Assembly: GCA_963682055.1 (NCBI GenBank)
Contig: OY821741.1
Span: forward strand, 23,258,711 to 23,322,710
DNA: 64,000 nucleotides
Source of the DNA: Primula veris
Lineage: Eukaryota > Streptophyta > Magnoliopsida > Ericales > Primulaceae
Reading direction: 5' to 3'
Shown: positions 45,106 to 57,579 of the stretch, piece after piece
Layout of the letters: every line of letters starts with the position of its first letter
Numbering within the stretch: position 1 is the stretch's first letter
The notes under the pieces: generated by a model
Told to the model about the DNA's origin: nothing
Database searches by the model: none
Seen by the model: only the letters and a program-made list of their open reading frames with translations
Made by a program: the position numbers and the translations under genes

Positions 45106-45317
45106 CAACTGCGCCTTCTAGGATAGTGACAAATGTCTTCATCCCAGGGATTTCTCAGACAAGGGTCCCCCTTTGATTGGGCTTGGGCTTTGTGTTGTAG
45201 CCCCTCAATCCCTACAACCAATATGAGATGACCCATTTAAGCGTTGGATGCCCATTTATAAAGTGGGTTGATTATGACCCGAATAAAATATTCGGGTCTG
45301 ATTTTTGTGTTCTATCA

Positions 45318-45322
45318 CTTAA
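45318..45322. other. Target site duplication, right copy (CTTAA)
   Basis: This matches 27919-27923 and is followed directly by TAAGATTCC, the expected continuation of the interrupted satellite half-unit. Confidence 0.95.
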
Positions 45323-47760
45323 TAAGATTCCTACATTGTTCAAAGGGATGAGAAATGAAGTGAGCAAGTTCAAATGCCAAAAGTCTCATTAAATAGGATT
45401 AAAGGCAATCACAGCCCAAACCCTTAATAAGACTCTGACATTGAGCAGTTGAATGAAGGAGAAAGCAACTGAGCATATTCAAGCACGATGTCGAAAATCT
45501 CATTAAGTAGGATTAAAGGCCATCACAGCCCAAATCCTTAATAAGATTCCTACATTGTTCAAAGGGATGAGAAATGAAGTGAGCAAGTTCAAATGCCGAA
45601 AGTCTCATTAAATAAGATTAAAGGCCATCACAGCCCAAACCCTTAATAAGACTCTGACATTGAGCAGTTGAATGAACGAGAAAGCAAGTGAGCATGATCA
45701 AGCTCGATGTCGAAAATCTCATTAAGTAGGATTAAAGGCCATCTTAGCCCAAGTCCTTAATAAGATTCCTACATTGTTCAGAGGGATGAGAAATGAAGTG
45801 AGCAAGTTCAAATGCCGAAAGTCTCATTAAATATGATTAAAGGCCATCACAGCCCAAACCTTTAATATGACTCTGACATTGAGCAGTTGAATGAACGAGA
45901 AAGCAACTAAGCATGTTCAAGATCGATGTCGAAAATTTCATTAAGTAGAATTAAAGGCCATCACAGCCTAAATACTTAATAAGATTCCAACATTGATTAA
46001 AGGGATGAGAAATGAAGTGAGCAAGTTCAAATGCCGAAAGTCTCATTAAATAGGATTAAAGGCCATCACAGCCCAAACCCTTAATAAGACTCTGACATTG
46101 AGCAGTTGAATGAACGAGAAAGCAACTGAGCATGTTCAAGATTGATGTCGAAAATCTCATTAAGTAGGATTAAAGGCCATCACAGCCCAAATACTTAATA
46201 AGATTCCTACATTGTTCAAAGGGATGAGAAATGAAGTGAGCAAGTTCAAATGCCGAAAGTCTCATTAAATAGGATTAAAGGCCATCACAGCCTAAACCCT
46301 TAATAAGACTCTGACATTGAGCAGTTGAATGAACGAGAAAGCAAGTGAGCATGTTCAAGATTGATGTCGAAAATCTGATTAAGTAGGATTAAAGGCCATC
46401 ACAGCCCAAATACTTAATAAGATTCCTACATTGTTCAAAGGGATGAGAAATGAAGTGAGCAAGTTCAAATGCCAAAAGTCTCATTAAATAGGATTAAAGG
46501 CCATCACAGCCCAAACCCTTAATAAGACTCTGACATTGAGCAGTTGAATGAAGGAGAAAGCAACTGAGCATATTCAAGCACGATGTCGAAAATCTCATTA
46601 AGTAGGATTAAAGGCCATCACAGCCCAAATCCTTAATAAGATTCCTACATTGTTCAAAGGGATGAGAAATGAAGTGAGCAAGTTCAAATGCCGAAAGTCT
46701 CATTAAATAAGATTAAAGGCCATCACAGCCCAAACCCTTAATAAGACTCTGACATTGAGCAGTTGAATGAACGAGAAAGCAAGTGAGCATGATCAAGCTC
46801 GATGTCGAAAATCTCATTAAGTAGGATTAAAGGCCATCTTAGCCCAAGTCCTTAATAAGATTCCTACATTGTTCAGAGGGATGAGAAATGAAGTGAGCAA
46901 GTTCAAATGCCGAAAGTCTCATTAAATATGATTAAAGGCCATCACAGCCCAAACCTTTAATATGACTCTGACATTGAGCAGTTGAATGAACGAGAAAGCA
47001 ACTAAGCATGTTCAAGATCGATGTCGAAAATTTCATTAAGTAGGATTAAAGGCCATCACAGCCTAAATACTTAATAAGATTCCAACATTGATTAAAGGGA
47101 TGAGAAATGAAGTGAGCAAGTTCAAATGCCGAAAGTCTCATTAAATAGGATTAAAGGCCATCACAGCCCAAACCCTTAATAAGACTCTGACATTGAGCAG
47201 TTGAATGAACGAGAAAGCAACTGAGCATGTTCAAGATTGATGTCGAAAATCTCATTAAGTAGGATTAAAGGCCATCACAGCCCAAATACTTAATAAGATT
47301 CCTACATTGTTCAAAGGGATGAGAAATGAAGTGAGCAAGTTCAAATGCCGAAAGTCTCATTAAATAGGATTAAAGGCCATCACAGCCCAAACCCTTAATA
47401 AGACTCTGACATTGAGCAGTTGAATGAACGAGAAAGCAAGTGAGCATGTTCAAGATTGATGTCGAACATCTCATTAAGTAGGATTAAAGGCCATCACAGC
47501 CCAAATACTTAATAAGATTCCTACATTGTTCAAAGGGATGAGAAATGAAGTGAGTAAGTTCAAATGCCAAAAGTCTCATTAAATAGGATTAAAGGCCATC
47601 ACAGCCCAAACCCTTAATAAGACTCTGACATTGAGCAGTTGAATGAAGGAGAAAGCAACTGAGCATATTTAAGCACGATGTCGAAAATCTCATTAAGTAG
47701 GATTAAAGGCCATCACAGCCCAAATACTAAATAAGATTCCTACTTTGTTCAAGGAGATGA
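45318..47760. repeat. Continuation of the 1,095-bp higher-order repeat
   Basis: GGCAATCACAG at about 45403 and GCCTAAACCC at 46290 each lie 18,494 bp from their last copies left of the insertion. 18,494 is 17,399 (element plus one 5-bp target duplication) plus 1,095, so the higher-order period is kept exactly. GAATGAAGG markers at 46546 and 47641 show one more 1,095-bp step. Confidence 0.85.
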
Positions 47761-50700
47761 GAAATGAAGTGAGCAAGTTCAAATGCCGAAAGTCTCATTA
47801 AATATGATTAAAGGCCATCACAGCCCAAACCCTTAATAAGACTCTGACATTGAGCAGTTGAATGAACGAGAAAGCAACTGAGCATGTTCAAGCTCGATGT
47901 CGAAAATCTCATTAAGTAGGATTAAAGGCCATCTTAGCCCAAATCCTTAATAAGATTCCTACATTCTACAGAGGATTGAGAAATAAAGTGAGCAAGTTCA
48001 AATGCCGAAAGTCTCATTAAATACGATTAAAGGCCATCACAGCCCAAACCCTTAATAAGACTCTGACATTGAGCAGTTGAATGAACGAGAAAGCAACTGA
48101 GCATGTTCAAGATCGATGTCGAAAATCTCATTAAGTAGGATTAAAGGCCATCACAGCCCAAATACTAAATAAGATTCCTACATTGTTCAGAGGGATGAGA
48201 AATGAAGTGAGCAAGTTCAAATGCCGAAAGTCTCATTAAATATGATTAAAGGCCATCACAGCCCAAACCTTTAATAAGACTCTGACATTGAGCAGTTGAA
48301 TGAACGAGAAAGCTACTGAGCATGTTCAAGATCGATGTCGAAAATCTCATTAAGAAGGATTAAAGGCCATCACAGCCTAAATACTTAATAAGATTCCAAC
48401 ATTGATTAAAGGGATGAGAAATGAAGTGAGCAAGTTCAAATGCCGAAAGTCTCATTAAATAGGATTAAAGGCCATCACAGCCCAAACCCTTAATAAGACT
48501 CTGACATTGAGCAGTTGAATGAACGAGAAAGCAAGTGAGCATGTTCAAGATTGATGTCGAAAATCTCATTAAGTAGGATTAAAGGCCATCACAGCCCAAA
48601 TACTTTATAAGATTCCTACATTGATTAAAGGAATGAGAAATGAAGTGAGCAAGTTCATATTCCGAAAGTCTCATTAAATACGATTAAAGGCCATCACAGC
48701 CCAAACCTTTAATATGACTCTGACATTGAGCAGTTGAATGAACGAGAAAGCAACTAAGCATGTTCAAGATCGATGTCAAAAATCTCATTAAGTAGGATTA
48801 AAGGCCATCACAGCCTAAATACTTAATAAGATTCCAACATTGATTAAAGGGATGAGAAATGAAGTGAGCAAGTTCAAATGCCGAAAGTCTCATTAAATAC
48901 GATTAAAGACCATCACAGCCCAAACCCTTAATAAGACTCTGACATTGAGCAGTTGAATGAACGAGAAAGCAACTGAGCATGTTCAAGATTGATGTCGAAA
49001 ATCTCATTAAGTAGGATTAAAGGCCATCACAGCCCAAATACTTAATAAGATTCCTACATTGTTCAGAGGGATGAGAAATGAAGTGAGCAAGTTCAAATGC
49101 CGAAAGTCTCATTAAATATGATTAAAGGCCATCACAGCCCAAACCCTTAATAAGACTCTGACATTGAGCAGTTGAATGAACGAGAAAGCAAGTGAGCATG
49201 ATCAAGCTCGATGTCGAAAATCTCATTAAGTAGGATTAAAGGCCATCTTAGCCCAAGTCCTTAATAAGATTCCTACATTGTTCAGAGGGATGAGAAATGA
49301 AGTGAGCAAGTTCAAATGCCGAAAGTCTCATTAAATATGATTAAAGGCCATCACAGCCCAAACCTTTAATATGACTCTGACATTGAGCAGTTGAATGAAC
49401 GAGAAAGCAACTAAGCATGTTCAAGATCGATGTCGAAAATTTCATTAAGTAGAATTAAAGGCCATCACAGCCTAAATACTTAATAAGATTCCAACATTGA
49501 TTAAAGGGATGAGAAATGAAGTGAGCAAGTTCAAATGCCGAAAGTCTCATTAAATAGGATTAAAGGCCATCACAGCCCAAACCCTTAATAAGACTCTGAC
49601 ATTGAGCAGTTGAATGAACGAGAAAGCAACTGAGCATGTTCAAGATTGATGTCGAAAATCTCATTAAGTAGGATTAAAGGCCATCACAGCCCAAATACTT
49701 AATAAGATTCCTACATTGTTCAAAGGGATGAGAAATGAAGTGAGCAAGTTCAAATGCCGAAAGTCTCATTAAATAGGATTAAAGGCCATCACAGCCTAAA
49801 CCCTTAATAAGACTCTGACATTGAGCAGTTGAATGAACGAGAAAGCAAGTGAGCATGTTCAAGATTGATGTCGAAAATCTCATTAAGTAGGATTAAAGGC
49901 CATCACAGCCCAAATACTTAATAAGATTCCTACATTGTTCAAAGGGATGAGAAATGAAGTGAGCAAGTTCAAATGCCAAAAGTCTCATTAAATAGGATTA
50001 AAGGCCATCACAGCCCAAACCCTTAATAAGACTCTGACATTGAGCAGTTGAATGAAGGAGAAAGCAACTGAGCATATTCAAGCACGATGTCGAAAATCTC
50101 ATTAAGTAGGATTAAAGGCCATCACAGCCCAAATCCTTAATAAGATTCCTACATTGTTCAAAGGGATGAGAAATGAAGTGAGCAAGTTCAAATGCCGAAA
50201 GTCTCATTAAATAAGATTAAAGGCCATCACAGCCCAAACCCTTAATAAGACTCTGACATTGAGCAGTTGAATGAACGAGAAAGCAAGTGAGCATGATCAA
50301 GCTCGATGTCGAAAATCTCATTAAGTAGGATTAAAGGCCATCTTAGCCCAAGTCCTTAATAAGATTCCTACATTGTTCAGAGGGATGAGAAATGAAGTGA
50401 GCAAGTTCAAATGCCGAAAGTCTCATTAAATATGATTAAAGGCCATCACAGCCCAAACCTTTAATATGACTCTGACATTGAGCAGTTGAATGAACGAGAA
50501 AGCAACTAAGCATGTTCAAGATCGATGTCGAAAATTTCATTAAGTAGGATTAAAGGCCATCACAGCCTAAATACTTAATAAGATTCCAACATTGATTAAA
50601 GGGATGAGAAATGAAGTGAGCAAGTTCAAATGCCGAAAGTCTCATTAAATAGGATTAAAGGCCATCACAGCCCAAACCCTTAATAAGACTCTGACATTGA

Positions 50701-53600
50701 GCAGTTGAATGAACGAGAAAGCAACTGAGCATGTTCAAGATTGATGTCGAAAATCTCATTAAGTAGGATTAAAGGCCATCACAGCCCAAATACTTAATAA
50801 GATTCCTACATTGTTCAAAGGGATGAGAAATGAAGTGAGCAAGTTCAAATGCCGAAAGTCTCATTAAATAGGATTAAAGGCCATCACAGCCCAAACCCTT
50901 AATAAGACTCTGACATTGAGCAGTTGAATGAACGAGAAAGCAAGTGAGCATGTTCAAGATTGATGTCGAACATCTCATTAAGTAGGATTAAAGGCCATCA
51001 CAGCCCAAATACTTAATAAGATTCCTACATTGTTCAAAGGGATGAGAAATGAAGTGAGTAAGTTCAAATGCCAAAAGTCTCATTAAATAGGATTAAAGGC
51101 CATCACAGCCCAAACCCTTAATAAGACTCTGACATTGAGCAGTTGAATGAAGGAGAAAGCAACTGAGCATATTTAAGCACGATGTCGAAAATCTCATTAA
51201 GTAGGATTAAAGGCCATCACAGCCCAAATACTAAATAAGATTCCTACTTTGTTCAAGGAGATGAGAAATGAAGTGAGCAAGTTCAAATGCCGAAAGTCTC
51301 ATTAAATATGATTAAAGGCCATCACAGCCCAAACCCTTAATAAGACTCTGACATTGAGCAGTTGAATGAACGAGAAAGCAACTGAGCATGTTCAAGCTCG
51401 ATGTCGAAAATCTCATTAAGTAGGATTAAAGGCCATCTTAGCCCAAATCCTTAATAAGATTCCTACATTCTACAGAGGATTGAGAAATAAAGTGAGCAAG
51501 TTCAAATGCCGAAAGTCTCATTAAATACGATTAAAGGCCATCACAGCCCAAACCCTTAATAAGACTCTGACATTGAGCAGTTGAATGAACGAGAAAGCAA
51601 CTGAGCATGTTCAAGATCGATGTCGAAAATCTCATTAAGTAGGATTAAAGGCCATCACAGCCCAAATACTAAATAAGATTCCTACATTGTTCAGAGGGAT
51701 GAGAAATGAAGTGAGCAAGTTCAAATGCCGAAAGTCTCATTAAATATGATTAAAGGCCATCACAGCCCAAACCTTTAATAAGACTCTGACATTGAGCAGT
51801 TGAATGAACGAGAAAGCTACTGAGCATGTTCAAGATCGATGTCGAAAATCTCATTAAGAAGGATTAAAGGCCATCACAGCCTAAATACTTAATAAGATTC
51901 CAACATTGATTAAAGGGATGAGAAATGAAGTGAGCAAGTTCAAATGCCGAAAGTCTCATTAAATAGGATTAAAGGCCATCACAGCCCAAACCCTTAATAA
52001 GACTCTGACATTGAGCAGTTGAATGAACGAGAAAGCAAGTGAGCATGTTCAAGATTGATGTCGAAAATCTCATTAAGTAGGATTAAAGGCCATCACAGCC
52101 CAAATACTTTATAAGATTCCTACATTGATTAAAGGAATGAGAAATGAAGTGAGCAAGTTCATATTCCGAAAGTCTCATTAAATACGATTAAAGGCCATCA
52201 CAGCCCAAACCTTTAATATGACTCTGACATTGAGCAGTTGAATGAACGAGAAAGCAACTAAGCATGTTCAAGATCGATGTCAAAAATCTCATTAAGTAGG
52301 ATTAAAGGCCATCACAGCCTAAATACTTAATAAGATTCCAACATTGATTAAAGGGATGAGAAATGAAGTGAGCAAGTTCAAATGCCGAAAGTCTCATTAA
52401 ATACGATTAAAGACCATCACAGCCCAAACCCTTAATAAGACTCTGACATTGAGCAGTTGAATGAACGAGAAAGCAACTGAGCATGTTCAAGATTGATGTC
52501 GAAAATCTCATTAAGTAGGATTAAAGGCCATCACAGCCCAAATACTTAATAAGATTCCTACATTGTTCAGAGGGATGAGAAATGAAGTGAGCAAGTTCAA
52601 ATGCCGAAAGTCTCATTAAATATGATTAAAGGCCATCACAGCCCAAACCCTTAATAAGACTCTGACATTGAGCAGTTGAATGAACGAGAAAGCAAGTGAG
52701 CATGATCAAGCTCGATGTCGAAAATCTCATTAAGTAGGATTAAAGGCCATCTTAGCCCAAGTCCTTAATAAGATTCCTACATTGTTCAGAGGGATGAGAA
52801 ATGAAGTGAGCAAGTTCAAATGCCGAAAGTCTCATTAAATATGATTAAAGGCCATCACAGCCCAAACCTTTAATATGACTCTGACATTGAGCAGTTGAAT
52901 GAACGAGAAAGCAACTAAGCATGTTCAAGATCGATGTCGAAAATTTCATTAAGTAGGATTAAAGGCCATCACAGCCTAAAAACTTAATAAGATTCCAACA
53001 TTGATTAAAGGGATGAGAAATGAAGTGAGCAAGTTCAAATGCCGAAAGTCTCATTAAATAGGATTAAAGGCCATCACAGCCCAAACCCTTAATAAGACTC
53101 TGACATTGAGCAGTTGAATGAACGAGAAAGCAACTGAGCATGTTCAAGATTGATGTCGAAAATCTCATTAAGTAGGATTAAAGGCCATCACAGCCCAAAT
53201 ACTTAATAAGATTCCTACATTGTTCAAAGGGATGAGAAATGAAGTGAGCAAGTTCAAATGCCGAAAGTCTCATTAAATAGGATTAAAGGCCATCACAGCC
53301 CAAACCCTTAATAAGACTCTGACATTGAGCAGTTGAATGAACGAGAAAGCAAGTGAGCATGTTCAAGATTGATGTCGAAAATCTCATTAAGTAGGATTAA
53401 AGGCCATCACAGCCCAAATACTTAATAAGATTCCTACATTGTTCAAAGGGATGAGAAATGAAGTGAGCAAGTTCAAATGCCCAAAGTCTCATTAAATAGG
53501 ATTAAAGGCCATCACAGCCCAAACCCTTAATAAGACTCTGACATTGAGCAGTTGAATGAAGGAGAAAGCAACTGAGTATATTCAAGCACGATGTCGAAAA
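46500..53600. repeat. 3,504-bp higher-order repeat (16 dimers), two copies
   Basis: Rare variants repeat 3,504 bp apart: GTCGAACATC at 47461 and 50965, the form CTACTTTGTTCAAGGAG near 47742 and 51246, and AGCTAC in place of AGCAAC at 48311 and 51815. The GAATGAAGG markers at 47641, 50050, 51145 and 53554 alternate 2,409, 1,095 and 2,409 bp (11, 5 and 11 dimers), so the 16-dimer block is built from the 5-dimer block plus 11 more. The AGCTAC variant returns at 54005, ten dimers on, so the block then recombines. Confidence 0.8.
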
Positions 53601-56600
53601 TCTCATTAAGTAGGATTAAAGGCCATCACAGCCCAAATCCTTAATAAGATTCCTACATTGTTCAAAGGGATGAGAAATGAAGTGAGCAAGTTCAAATGCC
53701 GAAAGTCTCATTAAATAAGATTAAAGGCCATCACAGCCCAAACCCTTAATAAGACTCTGACATTGAGCAGTTGAATGAACGAGAAAGCAAGTGAGCATGT
53801 TCAAGATTGATGTCTAAAATCTCATTAAGTAGGATTAAAGGCCATCACAGCCCAAATACTAAATAAGATTCCTACATTGTTCAGAGGGATGAGAAATGAA
53901 GTGAGCAAGTTCAAATGCCGAAAGTCTCATTAAATATGATTAAAGGCCATCACAGCCCAAACCTTTAATAAGACTCTGACATTGAGCAGTTGAATGAACG
54001 AGAAAGCTACTGAGCATGTTCAAGATCGATGTCGAAAATCTCATTAAGAAGGAATAAAGGCCATCACAGCCTAAATACTTAATAAGATTCCAACATTGAT
54101 TAAAGGGATGAGAAATGAAGTGAGCAAGTTCAAATGCCGAAAGTCTCATTAAATAGGATTAAAGGCCATCACAGCCCAAACCCTTAATAAGACTCTGACA
54201 TTGAGCAGTTGAATGAACGAGAAAGCAAGTGAGCATGTTCAAGATTGATGTCGAAAATCTCATTAAGTAGGATTAAAGGCCATCACAGCCCAAATACTTT
54301 ATAAGATTCCTACATTGATTAAAGGAATGAGAAATGAAGTGAGCAAGTTCAAATTCCGAAAGTCTCATTAAATACGATTAAAGGCCATCACAGCCCAAAC
54401 CTTTAATATGACTCTGACATTGAGCAGTTGAATGAACGAGAAAGCAACTAAGCATGTTCAAGATCGATGTCAAAAATCTCATTAAGTAGGATTAAAGGCC
54501 ATCACAGCCTAAATACTTAATAAGATTCCAAAATTGATTAAAGGGATGAGAAATGAAGTGAGCAAGTTCAAATGCCGAAAGTCTCATTAAATACGATTAA
54601 AGACCATCACAGCCCAAACCCTTAATAAGACTCTGACATTGAGCAGTTGAATGAACGAGAAAGCAACTGAGCATGTTCAAGATTGATGTCGAAAATCTCA
54701 TTAAGTAGGATTAAAGGCCATCACAGCCCAAATACTTAATAAGATTCCTACATTGTTCAGAGGGATGAGAAATGAAGTGAGCAAGTTCAAATGCCGAAAG
54801 TCTCATTAAATATTATTAAAGGCCATCACAGCCCAAACCCTTAATAAGACTCTGACATTGAGCAGTTGAATGAACGAGAAAGCAAGTGAGCATGATCAAG
54901 CTCGATGTCGAAAATCTCATTAAGTAGGATTAAAGGCCATCTTAGCCCAAGTCCTTAATAAGATTCCTACATTGTTCAGAGGGATGAGAAATGAAGTGAG
55001 CAAGTTCAAATGCCGAAAGCCTCATTAAATAAGATTAAAGGCCATCACAGCCCAAACCTTTAATATGACTCTGACATTGAGCAGTTGAATGAACGAGAAA
55101 GCAACTAAGCATGTTCAAGATCGATGTCGAAAATTTCATCAAGTAGGATTAAAGGCCATCACAGCCTAAATACTTAATAAGATTCCAACATTGATTAAAG
55201 GGATGAGAAATGAAGTGAGCAAGTTCAAATGCCGAAAGTCTTATTAAATAGGATTAAAGGCCATCACAGCCCAAACCCTTAATAAGACTCTGACATTGAG
55301 CAGTTGAATGAACGAGAAAGCAACTGAGCATGTTCAAGATTGATGTCGAAAATCTCATTAAGTAGGATTAAAGGCCATCACAGCCCAAATACTTAATAAG
55401 ATTCCTACATTGTTCAAAGGGATGAGAAATGAAGTGAGCAAGTTCAAATGCCGAAAGTCTCATTAAATAGGATTAAAGGCCATCACAGCCCAAACCCTTA
55501 ATAAGACTCTGACATTGAGCAGTTGAATGAACGAGAAAGCAAGTGAGCATGTTCAAGATTGATGTCGAAAATCTCATTAAGTAGGATTAAAGACCATCAC
55601 AGCCCAAATATTTAATAAGATTCCTACATTGTTCAAAGGGATGAGAAATGAAGTGAGCAAGTTCAAATGCCAAAAGTCTCATTAAATAGGATTAAAGGCC
55701 ATCACAGCCCAAACCCTTAATAAGACTCTGACATTGAGCAGTTGAATGAACGAGAAAGCAACTGAGCATGTTCAAGCTCGATGTCGAAAATCTCATTAAG
55801 TAGGATTAAAGGCCATCACAGCCCAAATACTTAATAAGATTCCAACATTGATTAAAGGGATGAGAAATGAAGTGAGCAAGTTCAAATGCCGAAAGTCTCA
55901 TTAAATACGATTAAAGACCATCACAGCCCAAACCCTTAATAAGACTCTGACATTGAGCAGTTGAATGAACGAGAAAGCAACTGAGCATGTTCAAGATTGA
56001 TGTCGAAAATCTCATTAAGTAGGATTAAAGGCCATCACAGCCCAAATACTTAATAAGATTCCTACATTGTTCAGAGGGATGAGAAATGAAGTGAGCAAGT
56101 TCAAATGCCGAAAGTCTCATTAAATATGATTAAAGGCCATCACAGCCCAAACCCTTAATAAGACTCTGACATTGAGCAGTTGAATGAACGAGAAAGCAAG
56201 TGAGCATGATCAAGCTCGATGTCGAAAATCTCATTAAGTAGGATTAAAGGCCATCTTAGCCCAAGTCCTTAATAAGATTCCTACATTGTTCAGAGGGATG
56301 AGAAATGAAGTGAGGAAGTTCAAATGCCGAAAGTCTCATTAAATATGATTAAAGGCCATCACAGCCCAAACCTTTAATATGACTCTGACATTGAGCAGTT
56401 GAATGAACGAGAAAGCAACTAAGCATGTTCAAGATCGATGTCGAAAATTTCATTAAGTAGGATTAAAGGCCATCACAGCCTAAATACTTAATAAGATTCC
56501 AACATTGATTAAAGGGATGAGAAATGAAGTGAGCAAGTTCAAATGCCGAAAGTCTCATTAAATAGGATTAAAGGCCATCACAGCCCAAACCCTTAATAAG

Positions 56601-57579
56601 ACTCTGACATTGAGCAGTTGAATGAACGAGAAAGCAACTGAGCATGTTCAAGATTGATGTCGAAAATCTCATTAAGTAGGATTAAAGGCCATCACAGCCC
56701 AAATACTTTATAAGATTCCTACATTGATTAAAGGAATGAGAAATGAAGTGAGCAAGTTCAAATTCCGAAAGTCTCATTAAATACGATTAGAGGCCATCAC
56801 AGCCCAAACCTTTAATATGACTCTGACATTGAGCAGTTGAATGAACGAGAAAGCAACTAAGCATGTTCAAGATCGATGTCAAAAATCTCATTAAGTAGGA
56901 TTAAAGGCCATCACAGCCTAAATACTTAATAAGATTCCAACATTGATTAAAGGGATGAGAAATGAAGTGAGCAAGTTCAAATGCCGAAAGTCTCATTAAA
57001 TAGGATTAAAGGCCATCACAGCCCAAACCCTTAATACGACTCTGACATTGAGCAGTTGAATGAACGAGAAAGCAACTGAGCATGTTCAAGATTGATGTCG
57101 AAAATCTCATTAAGTAGGATTAAAGGCCATCACAGCCCAAATACTTTATAAGATTCCTACATTGATTAAAGGAATGAGAAATGAAGTGAGCAAGTTCAAA
57201 TTCCGAAAGTCTCATTAAATACGATTAGAGGCCATCACAGCCCAAACCTTTAATATGACTCTGACATTGAGCAGTTGAATGAACGAGAAAGCAACTAAGC
57301 ATGTTCAAGATCGATGTCAAAAATCTCATTAAGTAGGATTAAAGGCCATCACAGCCTAAATACTTAATAAGATTCCAACATTGATTAAAGGGATGAGAAA
57401 TGAAGTGAGCAAGTTCAAATGCCGAAAGTCTCATTAAATACGATTAAAGACCATCACAGCCCAAACCCTTAATAAGACTCTGACATTGAGCAGTTGAATG
57501 AACGAGAAAGCAACTGAGCATGTTCAAGATTGATGTCGAAAATCTCATTAAGTAGGATTAAAGGCCATCACAGCCCAAA

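Larger units (their letters stand above)
27924..45317 (-). mobile_element. Tat-lineage Ty3/gypsy LTR retrotransposon, 17.4 kb
   Basis: A complete, nested LTR element in minus orientation, with two 568-bp LTRs beginning TG and ending CA, a CTTAA target duplication, a primer binding site, gag-pol in one frame, and about 9 kb of extra sequence with opposite-strand genes before the 3' LTR. The order protease, RT, RNase H, second (archaeal-type) RNase H, integrase, with no chromodomain, places it in the Tat lineage, whose members are known to be large and to carry extra reading frames after pol. The LTRs read as identical, so insertion is very recent. The visible flaw in the retroviral genes is one in-frame TAG near the start of gag. 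It may be autonomous if that stop is bypassed, or mobilised by a sister copy. Confidence 0.95.
44750..45317 (-). repeat. 5' LTR (568 bp)
   Basis: Read on the minus strand it starts TGATAGAAC and ends GGCTTTATCA. It has the same length as 27924-28491 and I found no difference by eye. On the minus strand it holds a TATA box (CCTATAAATAG, 45095-45105) and downstream an AATAAA signal (44840-44845). A perfect 9-bp-arm inverted repeat, ACCCGAATA/TATTCGGGT with a 3-bp loop, lies at 45277-45297 near the U3 end. Confidence 0.95.

Noticed and set aside
53940..54149. 69-codon minus-strand frame in the satellite
   Set aside because: It arises from chance variants in satellite units and contains an internal repeat of the half-unit translation.
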